This document shows positions 1-8,149 of a DNA stretch of 14,137 nt, piece after piece (position 1 is the first letter of the stretch; each line of letters starts with the position of its first letter). The stretch is from Saprospirales bacterium (GTDB taxonomy: Bacteria; Bacteroidota; Bacteroidia; Chitinophagales; Saprospiraceae): contig DLXL01000057.1 in assembly GCA_003448025.1 (NCBI GenBank), forward strand, positions 3,821 to 17,957, written 5' to 3'. The notes beneath the pieces were generated by a model that worked only from the letters and a program-made list of their open reading frames with translations, had not been told where the DNA came from and made no database searches. The position numbers were made by a program, and so were the translations under genes.

Positions 1-65
1 GGATGACAACCCACGTTATTTTAAATACACCCATCGTCCATCGTTCACTTCAGGCCGTCCAACGT

Positions 66-95
66 AAAAAAGATTCCGGCCCGTGCCGAGGGCCG
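66..95 (-). terminator. Intrinsic terminator of the nucleotidyltransferase-like gene
   Basis: Read on the minus strand, about 14 bases after the stop codon at 110-112, a 6-bp GC-only stem (CGGCCC / GGGCCG, 90-95 with 77-82) closes a 7-base loop. It is followed, after GAA, by the T-rich run TCTTTTTT ending at 66. This is the classic rho-independent layout. The plus strand reads TTTTA just after the same stem, so it may also act weakly in the other direction. Nothing else is recognisable in bases 1-65. Confidence 0.6.
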
Positions 96-109
96 TTTTA
101 CCATAACCT

Positions 110-1015
110 CTATTGGTGCAATTTTTCCAATTGTAACAGGGCTGTTTCAAGGTTTTGCTCAAACTGTTCCAGCACTTTTTGCTGGAAATGTAGCGGGTGG
201 TGTTTGGAAATCCCTTTTCTGGATTTTAGGGCCAGATCAAAGGTTTCTGCATCCATATGTTTGAATTTTCGTTTCCAATGGTCTATGGTAATTTCCATCG
301 CCTTTTGATCCAGCCTATTACCCCATGCGCCTCTCCAAACCCACTCCAGAACTTTTTTGATCAGGTTTCTGGAATAACCAGGTGCGTTTTCTGTGGATCG
401 CTCAGGGAAATATGGGTAATATCCTTTGGCCCATTGATTGATCCTGCAAAAATCCATATAGCCTTCATTTCCCCAAACGGGCATCAGGGTCACTGTTTCG
501 GTAGCGGTAAACAGGTTTTTTTCTATAATTTCCAGGTGATTTGTATCCACAAAGTAATTGACACAGAAATAGCGGTGAGAATTAAGTAAAAATACTTTTT
601 TGAATAAAATCAATAAAGTGCGCGCCAACCATAACCTTCCTGGGTCGGTTACAATAAAAAAATCCACATCACTTTCAGGCCCCATAACCTGTTTGGATAC
701 CGCGCCGGAAATGAACACACTCCGTACAAAGGGAAACTGACCGATGAACCGACCGATTTGTTGTGCACGAGGCAACATTCTTTTGGCGCGTTCATTTGCC
801 TCCAGTCGGCGGGTTAGCCATTCCGGATCATCTCCGAGCTGATACATGTCGCCATATTGAGAAACCACTCCAAGTTGTACCAGTTGTTGCAGATCTTTTT
901 GCAAGGCAGCGGGTTCCATTGCAGGGATTCCGGCATACCAAAGTATTTCCTCCAGAAGCAATGGATACCGGAATACGGCAAAATAGGCCAAAGGGCGCAA
1001 GATTATTTGCTCCAT
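110..1015 (-). CDS. Nucleotidyltransferase-domain protein with N-terminal helical (winged-helix-like) region
   Basis: This is a 301-residue cytoplasmic protein with no signal peptide or clear membrane span, starting at an ATG (1013-1015). Residues 103-121 read SGAVSKQVMGPESDVDFFI. This matches the nucleotidyltransferase (DNA polymerase beta superfamily) signature, in which a G-S/A turn is followed by an S-D-x-D metal-binding pair, here D116 and D118. Residues 1-65 are helical and end in a small hydrophobic wing (LVQLGVV..YGDMYQL), resembling a winged helix. The region after the motif (RLWLARTLLILFKK, then FCVNYFVDTNHLEI and LFTATETVTLMPVWG) resembles a group of Bacteroidota nucleotidyltransferase-domain proteins that I recall from polysaccharide or glycolipid loci; that link is from memory and is not shown by the neighbours here. 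The substrate is unknown. The gene is divergent from the giant repeat protein and ends at a good terminator, so it appears to be a single-gene transcript at its 3' side. The coding call is firm, the fold is likely, and the reaction is unassigned. Confidence 0.85.
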   Translation of the reverse strand: MEQIILRPLAYFAVFRYPLLLEEILWYAGIPAMEPAALQKDLQQLVQLGVVSQYGDMYQLGDDPEWLTRRLEANERAKRMLPRAQQIGRFIGQFPFVRSVFISGAVSKQVMGPESDVDFFIVTDPGRLWLARTLLILFKKVFLLNSHRYFCVNYFVDTNHLEIIEKNLFTATETVTLMPVWGNEGYMDFCRINQWAKGYYPYFPERSTENAPGYSRNLIKKVLEWVWRGAWGNRLDQKAMEITIDHWKRKFKHMDAETFDLALKSRKGISKHHPLHFQQKVLEQFEQNLETALLQLEKLHQ

Positions 1016-1179
1016 ACTTGAGGCAGGGGCGGCATCGCTTTACTTGGGTGATTTTTCATGCAAGGTAAGGCAACGAAAATAAATAAGCGCCAGGGTTTAT
1101 GGCAGGTGTTATTAATGCCTGAAGAAAGTTGTTTACATAATATTCTGTTCTTATCAGGAAGCGAATTGCCATTAAAACC

Positions 1180-1187
1180 TATCTTTG
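1180..1187 (+). promoter_or_regulatory. Candidate Bacteroidota -7 promoter element for the giant repeat protein
   Basis: TATCTTTG at this position matches the Bacteroidota -7 consensus TAnnTTTG exactly. It would give a 5' untranslated leader of roughly 70-75 bases before the ATG at 1268. No TTG at the usual 17-20 base spacing upstream was found; the nearest TTG (1166-1168) is only 11 bases away. The -33 half is therefore weak or missing. The rest of the 252-base divergent gap (1016-1267) shows no gene. A looser match on the minus strand (TATTTTCG, 1074-1081) could serve the nucleotidyltransferase-like gene. Confidence 0.35.
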
Positions 1188-1267
1188 TTTGATTTCTTGT
1201 CTGGATTTCATTTTTTAATCATTGCTTGTTAGCTCTGAGCATTCCGGGCACACAAAAACTGTTTCCC

Positions 1268-4200
1268 ATGTACAAAACGTTACAATCTGCTATTCCCATC
1301 TTATTCATTTTAGGCTTCCATGTATTGCCGGCAACCTCTGAGGTCAAAGCCGCCAATTTTGGCACTTTTCCGGCAAAACCTACCCTTGACTGTTTTGATT
1401 GGGCAGATAGCCTCCGTAATGCAGGCGTTGAAACATCCGCTACTGTACTTATGCCGATGCTTTTCCCCCAGGTTGACGTATGCGGACAGGGTGTAGGAGC
1501 TATTGCTCTGGTTCCAGACCCTAATATGCAGGGGCCTTTATTGTACATGTGGTCAAACGGCGAGACCACTCAGGATATCACCGGCCTGACCGCAGGTCCC
1601 TATTCCGTAACGATCTTTGATGCCAATGGAGTAATGCAGGTTGGGCAAACCGTTGTGGGAGAAGCTCCTTTTATTGGTCCTCAGTCGATTACAGGCGCAA
1701 TAACGGGCAATACGCTCTGTACCGGCAGCAGCAATGGCGCCATTGATCTTACCGTGGATCCCTTGCCAAATAGTTGGAGTTATGCCTGGTCCAATGGCGA
1801 AACCACCATGGATCTGGTGAACATTCCTCCCGGTGAGTATACCGTTTCTGTCACCTTTGGCGTAACCTGTACCACTGAAGAAACCTTTACAGTACCTAAC
1901 CTGACCAATGCCCCCACCCTGATCCCACCTTTGGGCGGATTTACCGCGGAATTTTGTAACCAAAGCAACGGTGATGCAGCCATTCAGGCAGTTGGCGGCC
2001 AACAACCCTACACGTATGAATGGTCAAATGGCGGAACCGACCTTCAAATCTTTGGTCTCACCGCTGGAGAATACACTGTTACCGTAACGGGAGCCAACGG
2101 TTGCACTTCTACCTATTCCAGCAACGTTCCGGCTCTGGACCTCCCCATTACCGTCATTGAAGATTTTGAACTTCCAAATACCACTTGCAATGGTGCCAAT
2201 GGCAGCATTGGCATCTCCCTGAGTCCAAGCGGATTGTGGCAAAGTTCCGCTACGTATATTTGGTCAAATGGCGCAACTACACAGGACCTTACAAACCTTC
2301 CTACAGGTTCTTATACCGTAACCGTAACCAGAGCCGGAACCTGCACAGACCTGCAAGTGTTTTTTATTGATGACGAACCGGTGGTTCCTGATTTGTCCTT
2401 TATTCAAACCAATGCCACCTGTGGTCTTAGCAATGGCGCTATCAACTTGACGCCTCTGCCAGGTGGCGTTCCGCCATATACCTATTTGTGGTCTAACAGC
2501 GCTACCACAGAAGACCTTCTGAACATACCCCCGGGCAACTATACCGTCACCCTAACCTCCGCTAATGGATGCACGGTAGTCAGTAATGTGATGTTAGAAG
2601 ATATTCCGGCCATATATTCCTACAGTGCCCTTGTGCAGGATAATACTTCGTGTGATACCATTAACGGGCGAATATCACTTTCGCTTTTCCCTGCCAACCT
2701 GGCCTATACGTGGTCAAACGGCGCTACTACCACCAATCTGTCACCACTTGCACCGGGAGATTATACCGTTACCATCAGCGCCGGCGGCACCTGTACCTCC
2801 GTGGAAACACTTACCGTAGGAGATCAGGCATCCTATCCCAGTATTCCGGCCAAGGTGGATACTGCTACCTGCGGACTCAATAACGGAGGCATTGATATGA
2901 CCATCAACGGAGGCCTCTCGCCATTTACCATCATGTGGTCTACCGGCGATACCTCACAGGACTTATCCAGCATTGCTGCTGACACTTTCTTCGTAACCGT
3001 AACTTCCGCCGTAGGCTGTTCTGCAACCAATACGGTGATTGTCCCCAATGTTAACCAAACCATTGGGATCAACGAATTGGTTGCTGACAATATCTCCTGT
3101 GCCCTGCCCACCGGGTCTATTGACCTGAATGTAAGCCCTGCAGATACCAACTATGTGTATACCTGGTCGTCCGGACAATCCACTGATAGCCTGACCAACC
3201 TGACGGGGGGAACCTATCTGGTCACGGTCACACTGGGGGTCAGTTGTATGGTATTGGACACCTTCTCGATTATTGACCAGGCTTTGCCACCTGGTTTGGC
3301 ATCCTCCTCCAGTGCTGCCACCTGCGGATTCAACAATGGCTCGGCTGATTTGACCGTCAATGTGGGGGCGCCGCCATATACCTATTTATGGTCTAATGCC
3401 GCCACAGATGAGGATTTGGCGAATATGCCGCCAGGCACTTATACCGTAACAGTTACGGGCGCCAATCAATGTACGGCTATAAGTTCGGTGAACATATTAA
3501 ACAACGACCTTCCACTTGGGGTCAGTGGGCTACCTGTAGGAAATTCTTCCTGTGCTGCACCTAACGGCTCACTGGATGTAAGTGTTACCCCCTCCGGTGC
3601 ATATAATTATGCCTGGTCAAATACTTCTACAACGGAAGACCTGAACGGACTGGGGGCCGGCACTTATACCGTAACTGTAACATTTGGTACTTGCTCGGGT
3701 TCCAATACCTTCTCTATTGCGGATAATGCGGTTCCACCCAGCCTGGCAGTGTCCGGAACCGCATCCAATTGCGGGCTTGCAGATGGCGCTGCAGATCTGA
3801 ACGTTAACGCCGGAATTGGCCCATTTACGTATGCATGGTCTAACGCTGGCACAGATGAAGACTTAACGGGCCTCACGCCAGGTACTTACACGGTAACTGT
3901 AACCGGTTCCAACGCTTGCACCGAGGTAGCCTCTGCTGTGGTTGTAAACAACAATATTATCCTGAATTTAAGCACTAACGCCACAGCAAATAGCTCTTGC
4001 ACATCCTTCAACGGAGCCATTGACCTGAGTGTATCCCCTGCAGGAGGTTACGCATATCAGTGGTCAAATGCAGCCAATACCGAAGACTTGAACGGCCTGG
4101 ATGCCGGCTCGTACACCGTGACAGTTACCTTGGGTACCTGCCAGTCTACCGGAACATTTGTTGTAACCGACAACACACAAACACCGGTGCTGACACCCAA

Positions 4201-7200
4201 TATCACCGCATCTATATGTAGTGTCAATAATGGCGCTATTGATCTGAGTGTTAGCGGTCCGGCCGGCCCGTTCACTTACCTCTGGTCCAATGCAGCTACA
4301 GATGAGGATATAACAGCACTATTGCCGGGAACTTTTACCGTTACGGTAACAGCTCCTAACGGCTGTACGGAAGTTGCCACAATCAATGTGCCCAACAACT
4401 CCAATACCTTTAGTGTGGCCGGCGCAGCTGCACCGCTCACCGATTGTGCGGTCAACAATGGCGCTGTCAATCTGAACATCACCCCTGCCGGCAACTACAC
4501 TTACCTTTGGTCGAACGCTGCCACCGATGAAGACCTGAGCGGTCTGGCGCCTGGTACCTATACCGTATCTGTAACGGAATCAGGCAGTTGTACCGCTACA
4601 GCATCCTTTTTTGTTCTTGACCAGCGAACCAATCCCGCTACAGCTCAGGCACTCACACCGGAATTTTGCGATCTCGCCGACGGCGCCATCAATCTTACCG
4701 TATCAGGTGGCGCTACCCCCTATGGATTTAACTGGTCGAATGCGGCCGTTTCCGAAGATCTCAGCAACTTGTCTGCCGGTACATACACGGTAACGGTAAC
4801 GGATGCCAACAATTGCACCGTTACCTCATCGGCAACCATACCTGGCAACACTATTTCTTTTGGTTTATCCGGCAATGCAACGGCCAATAGTTCCTGTATT
4901 CAAAATAATGGCGCGGTTGATCTGAGCGTAAACCCATCCGGTACTTACAGTTATACCTGGTCCAATGCAGCCATAACAGAGGATCTGAACAATGTCGCTG
5001 CGGGCACTTATACCGTAACGGTTAGTGCAGGAGGTAGTTGTACCAATACCGCTGAGTTCAATATTATCAGCAATGTGCCAACGCCTGCGCTTTCGCAAAG
5101 CATCACAGCAGCAGAATGTGGCGCTGCTGATGGCGCTATTGATCTGAGTGTTTCCGGCAGCCCTGCACCATATAACTATCTATGGTCTAACAACGCTATA
5201 ACCGAAGATTTAAGCAATATCCAGTCTGGCAACTATACGGTAACAGTAACAGCAGCCAACGGCTGTACGGCTACTCAGGCGATTACAGTTCCCGAGAATG
5301 TATTTGCCCCTGCCATATCAAGTGCTCCGAGCCCTTCCAGTTCCTGTGTGATCAACAACGGGTCCATTGATCTGACCGTTACTCCTGCAGGAACCTACAC
5401 CTATCTGTGGTCCAATGCAGCAGTAACGGAAGATCTGAACAACATTGCAGCAGGTATTTATACCGTTACAGTGAGTGCGGGTGGAGCTTGCACCAGCTCA
5501 GCCATTATTACCGTTACCAGTAATGTTCCAACTCCGGCCATTGCCAATGTAATCAACAATGCTGATTGCGGCGCTGCCACCGGCGGCATTGATCTAACGA
5601 TTTCCGGAGGCGCATCTCCTTTTACCTTCCTGTGGTCCAACGCAGCGGTAACAGAAGATTTGAACAATGTCCTTTCCGGAACTTATACCGTTACGGTTTC
5701 CGGCAATAACGGGTGTACTACCACTCAGGCATTAACCGTTCAAAACGACGTATTTACACCAGCCATTTCTTCCAGCCTTAGCCCTACTACTTCCTGTTTG
5801 GTGAACAATGGATCCGTTGATCTGACTATTTCTCCTGCCGGAACCTACACTTATCAATGGTCAAATGCCGCCCAAACGGAAGACCTGAACAATGTGGCGG
5901 CAGGCACCTATACGGTTACGGTTAGCGCCGGTGGAACTTGTACGAACACAGCTTCTGTAACCGTTCTGAGTAATACGCCTCCCCCGGTTTTAACCAATAC
6001 ACCAGTTGCTGCAAACTGTGGTCTGGCAACCGGCAATATTGATCTGACCGTTACCGGAAGCCAAACACCATATAACTTCCTTTGGTCCAATAATGCCATA
6101 ACGGAAGACCTGAATGCCATTTTGCCTGGCACTTACACGGTTACGGTCACTGCCGGCAATGGTTGCACCGCCACTCAAAGCATTATCGTAACCAATGCGG
6201 TATTCACTCCGGCTATCGGCAGCAATATAACAGCCAACAACTCCTGCAGCGCAGGAAATGGCGCCATTGACCTGAACATTACACCTGCAGGCACTTACAC
6301 GTACACCTGGTCTAATGGTTTAAATACCCAGAATCTGGCTAATCTGGATCCCGGAACGTATACGGTTACCGTTAGTGCCGGCGGCACCTGCACCAATACG
6401 GCAGCTTTTCAGATAGCCAACCAATCCACCAACCCGCAGGCAAGTATCAGCTCTGCCGGTACAGCCCTGAATTGCGACATCACCAGCATTGTACTGAACG
6501 GCGCAGTAACCGGCACTAACAATCCGGTCAATCTGCAATGGAGCCTGAACGGCAATCCGGTGGGCACCAATGCAGCCTTGACAGCTACAGCACCCGGCCA
6601 ATATGATTTTGTGGTGGTGGATAATGTAACGGCTTGCACCGGTACGGCATCTGTCACGCTCACCCAAAGCCTCAACCCTCCGCCTATCACAGCTTCCTCT
6701 CTTGCTGTACTAACTTGTACAACACCCAGTCAGACGCTCAGTGGAAGCTCAACATTGAGCGGGATTATTTTCTCCTGGCTGAGTATCTCCGGAACAGACA
6801 CGGTTGTTCTGGGCACCAGTCCTTCGATCAATGTCAATATGGCCGGGAATTATATTTTGGTTGGATTTAACCCTGCCAACAACTGTTTCAACGCAGTTCC
6901 CGTGAATGTACAGGCTAATCAAACACCTCCCGGAGCTGACGCAGGCTTGTCTTTCCCCCTGGACTGTGCAGGTGAAACCCTGCCATTGAACGGCAGCGGA
7001 AGCGGGGCTCCAAACCTGAGTTATCAATGGAGCACACAGGATGGCCAACTGGTTTCAGGCGCTAATACAGCCGCTCCGTTGATCAGTAAAGCAGGCACCT
7101 ACACCCTAACGGTCACCAATCCGCAAAATGGCTGTACCGCTACCGATGCGGTGACCATCACGCCTGAAGTACCGGTGGCGCATGTAACTGTATTGCAACC

Positions 7201-7945
7201 TACCTGCCAGAATCTGAAAGGGGTGATTGTGGTAGATTCCGTAACCGGCCTGTCTGATCCCATTTTGTATGGCTTGAATGGAGGCGTTCTGGGCAGTCAA
7301 AGCCAGTTTGTTAACCTGGATCCTGGTGTGTATAACCTGGCAGTAGAAGGAGGCAACGGTTGCTCTGCTTCAGCAGTTGTAACGGTTAACCCGCCTGCTC
7401 TGGTAGAAATTGTCATGGATGCAGAAGCTGAAATCCGTTTGGGATATGGCTACCTGATCAACGCAGTAGTCAACCTTCCTGCCAACGAGATTGCCTCTGT
7501 CACCTGGACACCAACCGACTCTCTCTCCTGCGATACCTGCCTTACTACCTTCGCTAACCCTACCAGTTCCACGCAGTATCAGTTGTTGGTGATATCAGAA
7601 GATGGCTGTGAAGCACGTGACAATATTCAGATTAAGGTAGATAAAACCCGAAAGGTTTACGGTCCAAACATTTTCTCTCCAAACGAAGACGGCAACAATG
7701 ATTTCTTCACCCTTTTTGCTGATCCTGTTCAGGTAACAAGAATCAAATCATTGCAGATATTCTCCCGTTGGGGTGAAGCAGTGTATGAACGTCTTGATTT
7801 TGCCCCGAATGATGAGTCCATTGGCTGGGACGGCACCTACAAAGGGCAAAAACTCAACCCGGCAGTCTTTGTATGGCAAGCGGTGGTAACGTTTGTGGAT
7901 GGCCGTGAAGAGTTGTTCACCGGCGATGTGACCTTAAAGCGCTAA
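1268..7945 (+). CDS. Giant SprB-repeat cell-surface protein with type B (CHU_C) T9SS sorting domain
   Basis: This is a 2225-residue exported protein. The frame is open from a TTG at 1226, but the ATG at 1268 is preferred because it places a clean signal peptide at the N-terminus (MYKTLQ, then a hydrophobic core IPILFILGFHVLP, with cleavage near residue 28). Residues ~71-1719 hold 22 tandem SprB-like units of about 75 residues, each with a Y-x-W-S-N core, an acidic-Leu step (TEDL), and the strand YTVTVT. Nearly every unit has one Cys near its start and one near its end, suggesting an internal disulfide. Residues ~1722-1969 form about three Ig/PKD-like domains, and ~1970-2044 one diverged SprB-like unit. 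Another Ig-like domain with CDTC follows, then the CHU_C tail (2128-2225; NIFSPNEDGNND, IFSRWGEAVYE, GWDGTYKG, V-W-Q). In this family the tail directs export by T9SS and surface attachment, usually with a PorP/SprF-type partner, none of which is encoded here. SprB of Flavobacterium johnsoniae is a mobile gliding adhesin. An adhesive role here is inferred, and motility is not shown. Confidence 0.93.
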   Translation: MYKTLQSAIPILFILGFHVLPATSEVKAANFGTFPAKPTLDCFDWADSLRNAGVETSATVLMPMLFPQVDVCGQGVGAIALVPDPNMQGPLLYMWSNGETTQDITGLTAGPYSVTIFDANGVMQVGQTVVGEAPFIGPQSITGAITGNTLCTGSSNGAIDLTVDPLPNSWSYAWSNGETTMDLVNIPPGEYTVSVTFGVTCTTEETFTVPNLTNAPTLIPPLGGFTAEFCNQSNGDAAIQAVGGQQPYTYEWSNGGTDLQIFGLTAGEYTVTVTGANGCTSTYSSNVPALDLPITVIEDFELPNTTCNGANGSIGISLSPSGLWQSSATYIWSNGATTQDLTNLPTGSYTVTVTRAGTCTDLQVFFIDDEPVVPDLSFIQTNATCGLSNGAINLTPLPGGVPPYTYLWSNSATTEDLLNIPPGNYTVTLTSANGCTVVSNVMLEDIPAIYSYSALVQDNTSCDTINGRISLSLFPANLAYTWSNGATTTNLSPLAPGDYTVTISAGGTCTSVETLTVGDQASYPSIPAKVDTATCGLNNGGIDMTINGGLSPFTIMWSTGDTSQDLSSIAADTFFVTVTSAVGCSATNTVIVPNVNQTIGINELVADNISCALPTGSIDLNVSPADTNYVYTWSSGQSTDSLTNLTGGTYLVTVTLGVSCMVLDTFSIIDQALPPGLASSSSAATCGFNNGSADLTVNVGAPPYTYLWSNAATDEDLANMPPGTYTVTVTGANQCTAISSVNILNNDLPLGVSGLPVGNSSCAAPNGSLDVSVTPSGAYNYAWSNTSTTEDLNGLGAGTYTVTVTFGTCSGSNTFSIADNAVPPSLAVSGTASNCGLADGAADLNVNAGIGPFTYAWSNAGTDEDLTGLTPGTYTVTVTGSNACTEVASAVVVNNNIILNLSTNATANSSCTSFNGAIDLSVSPAGGYAYQWSNAANTEDLNGLDAGSYTVTVTLGTCQSTGTFVVTDNTQTPVLTPNITASICSVNNGAIDLSVSGPAGPFTYLWSNAATDEDITALLPGTFTVTVTAPNGCTEVATINVPNNSNTFSVAGAAAPLTDCAVNNGAVNLNITPAGNYTYLWSNAATDEDLSGLAPGTYTVSVTESGSCTATASFFVLDQRTNPATAQALTPEFCDLADGAINLTVSGGATPYGFNWSNAAVSEDLSNLSAGTYTVTVTDANNCTVTSSATIPGNTISFGLSGNATANSSCIQNNGAVDLSVNPSGTYSYTWSNAAITEDLNNVAAGTYTVTVSAGGSCTNTAEFNIISNVPTPALSQSITAAECGAADGAIDLSVSGSPAPYNYLWSNNAITEDLSNIQSGNYTVTVTAANGCTATQAITVPENVFAPAISSAPSPSSSCVINNGSIDLTVTPAGTYTYLWSNAAVTEDLNNIAAGIYTVTVSAGGACTSSAIITVTSNVPTPAIANVINNADCGAATGGIDLTISGGASPFTFLWSNAAVTEDLNNVLSGTYTVTVSGNNGCTTTQALTVQNDVFTPAISSSLSPTTSCLVNNGSVDLTISPAGTYTYQWSNAAQTEDLNNVAAGTYTVTVSAGGTCTNTASVTVLSNTPPPVLTNTPVAANCGLATGNIDLTVTGSQTPYNFLWSNNAITEDLNAILPGTYTVTVTAGNGCTATQSIIVTNAVFTPAIGSNITANNSCSAGNGAIDLNITPAGTYTYTWSNGLNTQNLANLDPGTYTVTVSAGGTCTNTAAFQIANQSTNPQASISSAGTALNCDITSIVLNGAVTGTNNPVNLQWSLNGNPVGTNAALTATAPGQYDFVVVDNVTACTGTASVTLTQSLNPPPITASSLAVLTCTTPSQTLSGSSTLSGIIFSWLSISGTDTVVLGTSPSINVNMAGNYILVGFNPANNCFNAVPVNVQANQTPPGADAGLSFPLDCAGETLPLNGSGSGAPNLSYQWSTQDGQLVSGANTAAPLISKAGTYTLTVTNPQNGCTATDAVTITPEVPVAHVTVLQPTCQNLKGVIVVDSVTGLSDPILYGLNGGVLGSQSQFVNLDPGVYNLAVEGGNGCSASAVVTVNPPALVEIVMDAEAEIRLGYGYLINAVVNLPANEIASVTWTPTDSLSCDTCLTTFANPTSSTQYQLLVISEDGCEARDNIQIKVDKTRKVYGPNIFSPNEDGNNDFFTLFADPVQVTRIKSLQIFSRWGEAVYERLDFAPNDESIGWDGTYKGQKLNPAVFVWQAVVTFVDGREELFTGDVTLKR
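1478..6424 (+). repeat. 22 tandem SprB-like coding repeats, alternating A and B types, ~225 bp each
   Basis: The conserved Trp codon of the W-S-N core starts at 1550, 1787, 2021, 2261, 2489, 2711, 2936, 3164, 3389, 3614, 3836, 4061, 4283, 4508, 4733, 4958, 5183, 5408, 5633, 5858, 6083 and 6308. The spacing drifts between 222 and 240 bp at first and is exactly 225 bp for the last nine intervals. Units 2-22 alternate strictly. Even units (A type) tend to have a short pre-core (typically PAGTYTYxW) and end in SAGGTCT-like or FGTC-like text. Odd units (B type) usually have G-x-x-PY before the core and end in ANGCT-like text. Units 16-21 are most alike. Unit 1 is degenerate and lacks the second Cys. 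Confidence 0.93.
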
Positions 7946-7950
7946 CGTAG

Positions 7951-7969
7951 GCCGGAATGATATTCCGGC
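7951..7969 (+). other. Short perfect hairpin just after the giant gene
   Basis: GCCGGAAT and ATTCCGGC form an 8-bp perfect stem with a 3-base loop, beginning six bases after the TAA stop at 7943-7945. No T-run follows, so alone it is not a canonical terminator. It may protect the 3' end of the transcript or assist the stronger terminator immediately downstream. Confidence 0.5.
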
Positions 7970-7980
7970 ATTTATACAAC

Positions 7981-8022
7981 AATGGCCGGTGTGGTAACCT
8001 CCACGCCGGCCATTTGTTTTTT
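7981..8022 (+). terminator. Strong intrinsic terminator of the giant repeat-protein gene
   Basis: A 14-bp stem (AATGGCCGGTGTGG, 7981-7994, with 8001-8014; one T-G pair) closes a 6-base loop. It is followed by TG and six T residues at 8017-8022. On the minus strand the same stem is followed only by GTTGTATAAA, so it would be weak for the convergent gene. The remaining 8023-8149 holds no gene and no clear signal. Confidence 0.85.
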
Positions 8023-8149
8023 ATGCATAAAACCTTTTCACCTGCCTCCGGTCACGGCGAGAATTGAGTAGACATGAATGAGGTGCGGAGGTTTGTTTGT
8101 AACAAAGTAGCAAGACTTTAGATCATCACCCCAATACTTTTCAGGCAAC

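Noticed and set aside
31..44. Two tandem copies of CCATCGT
   Set aside because: A single short duplication in non-coding sequence, with no sign of function.
1226..1267. TTG at 1226 as start of the giant protein
   Set aside because: It would add 14 residues ahead of a clean signal peptide. The ATG at 1268 fits export better.
1553..2005. Minus-strand open frames inside the giant gene here and at several similar places (for example 4276-4494, 5908-6132, 6320-6667)
   Set aside because: They recur at the same phase of the repeat units and lack recognisable domains. They are antisense shadows of the repetitive plus-strand frame.
1478..6424. Regular short-period repeats that could suggest a CRISPR-like or satellite array
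   Set aside because: The period is 225 bp, the repeats are not identical, and one reading frame runs through all of them encoding SprB-like units.
8070..8092. Possible second, decayed copy of the palindromic element (GAGGTGCGGAGGT resembles AAGGCGCGGAGGT)
   Set aside because: The similarity is confined to about a dozen bases with an indel and no paired arm. It is too little to separate from chance.
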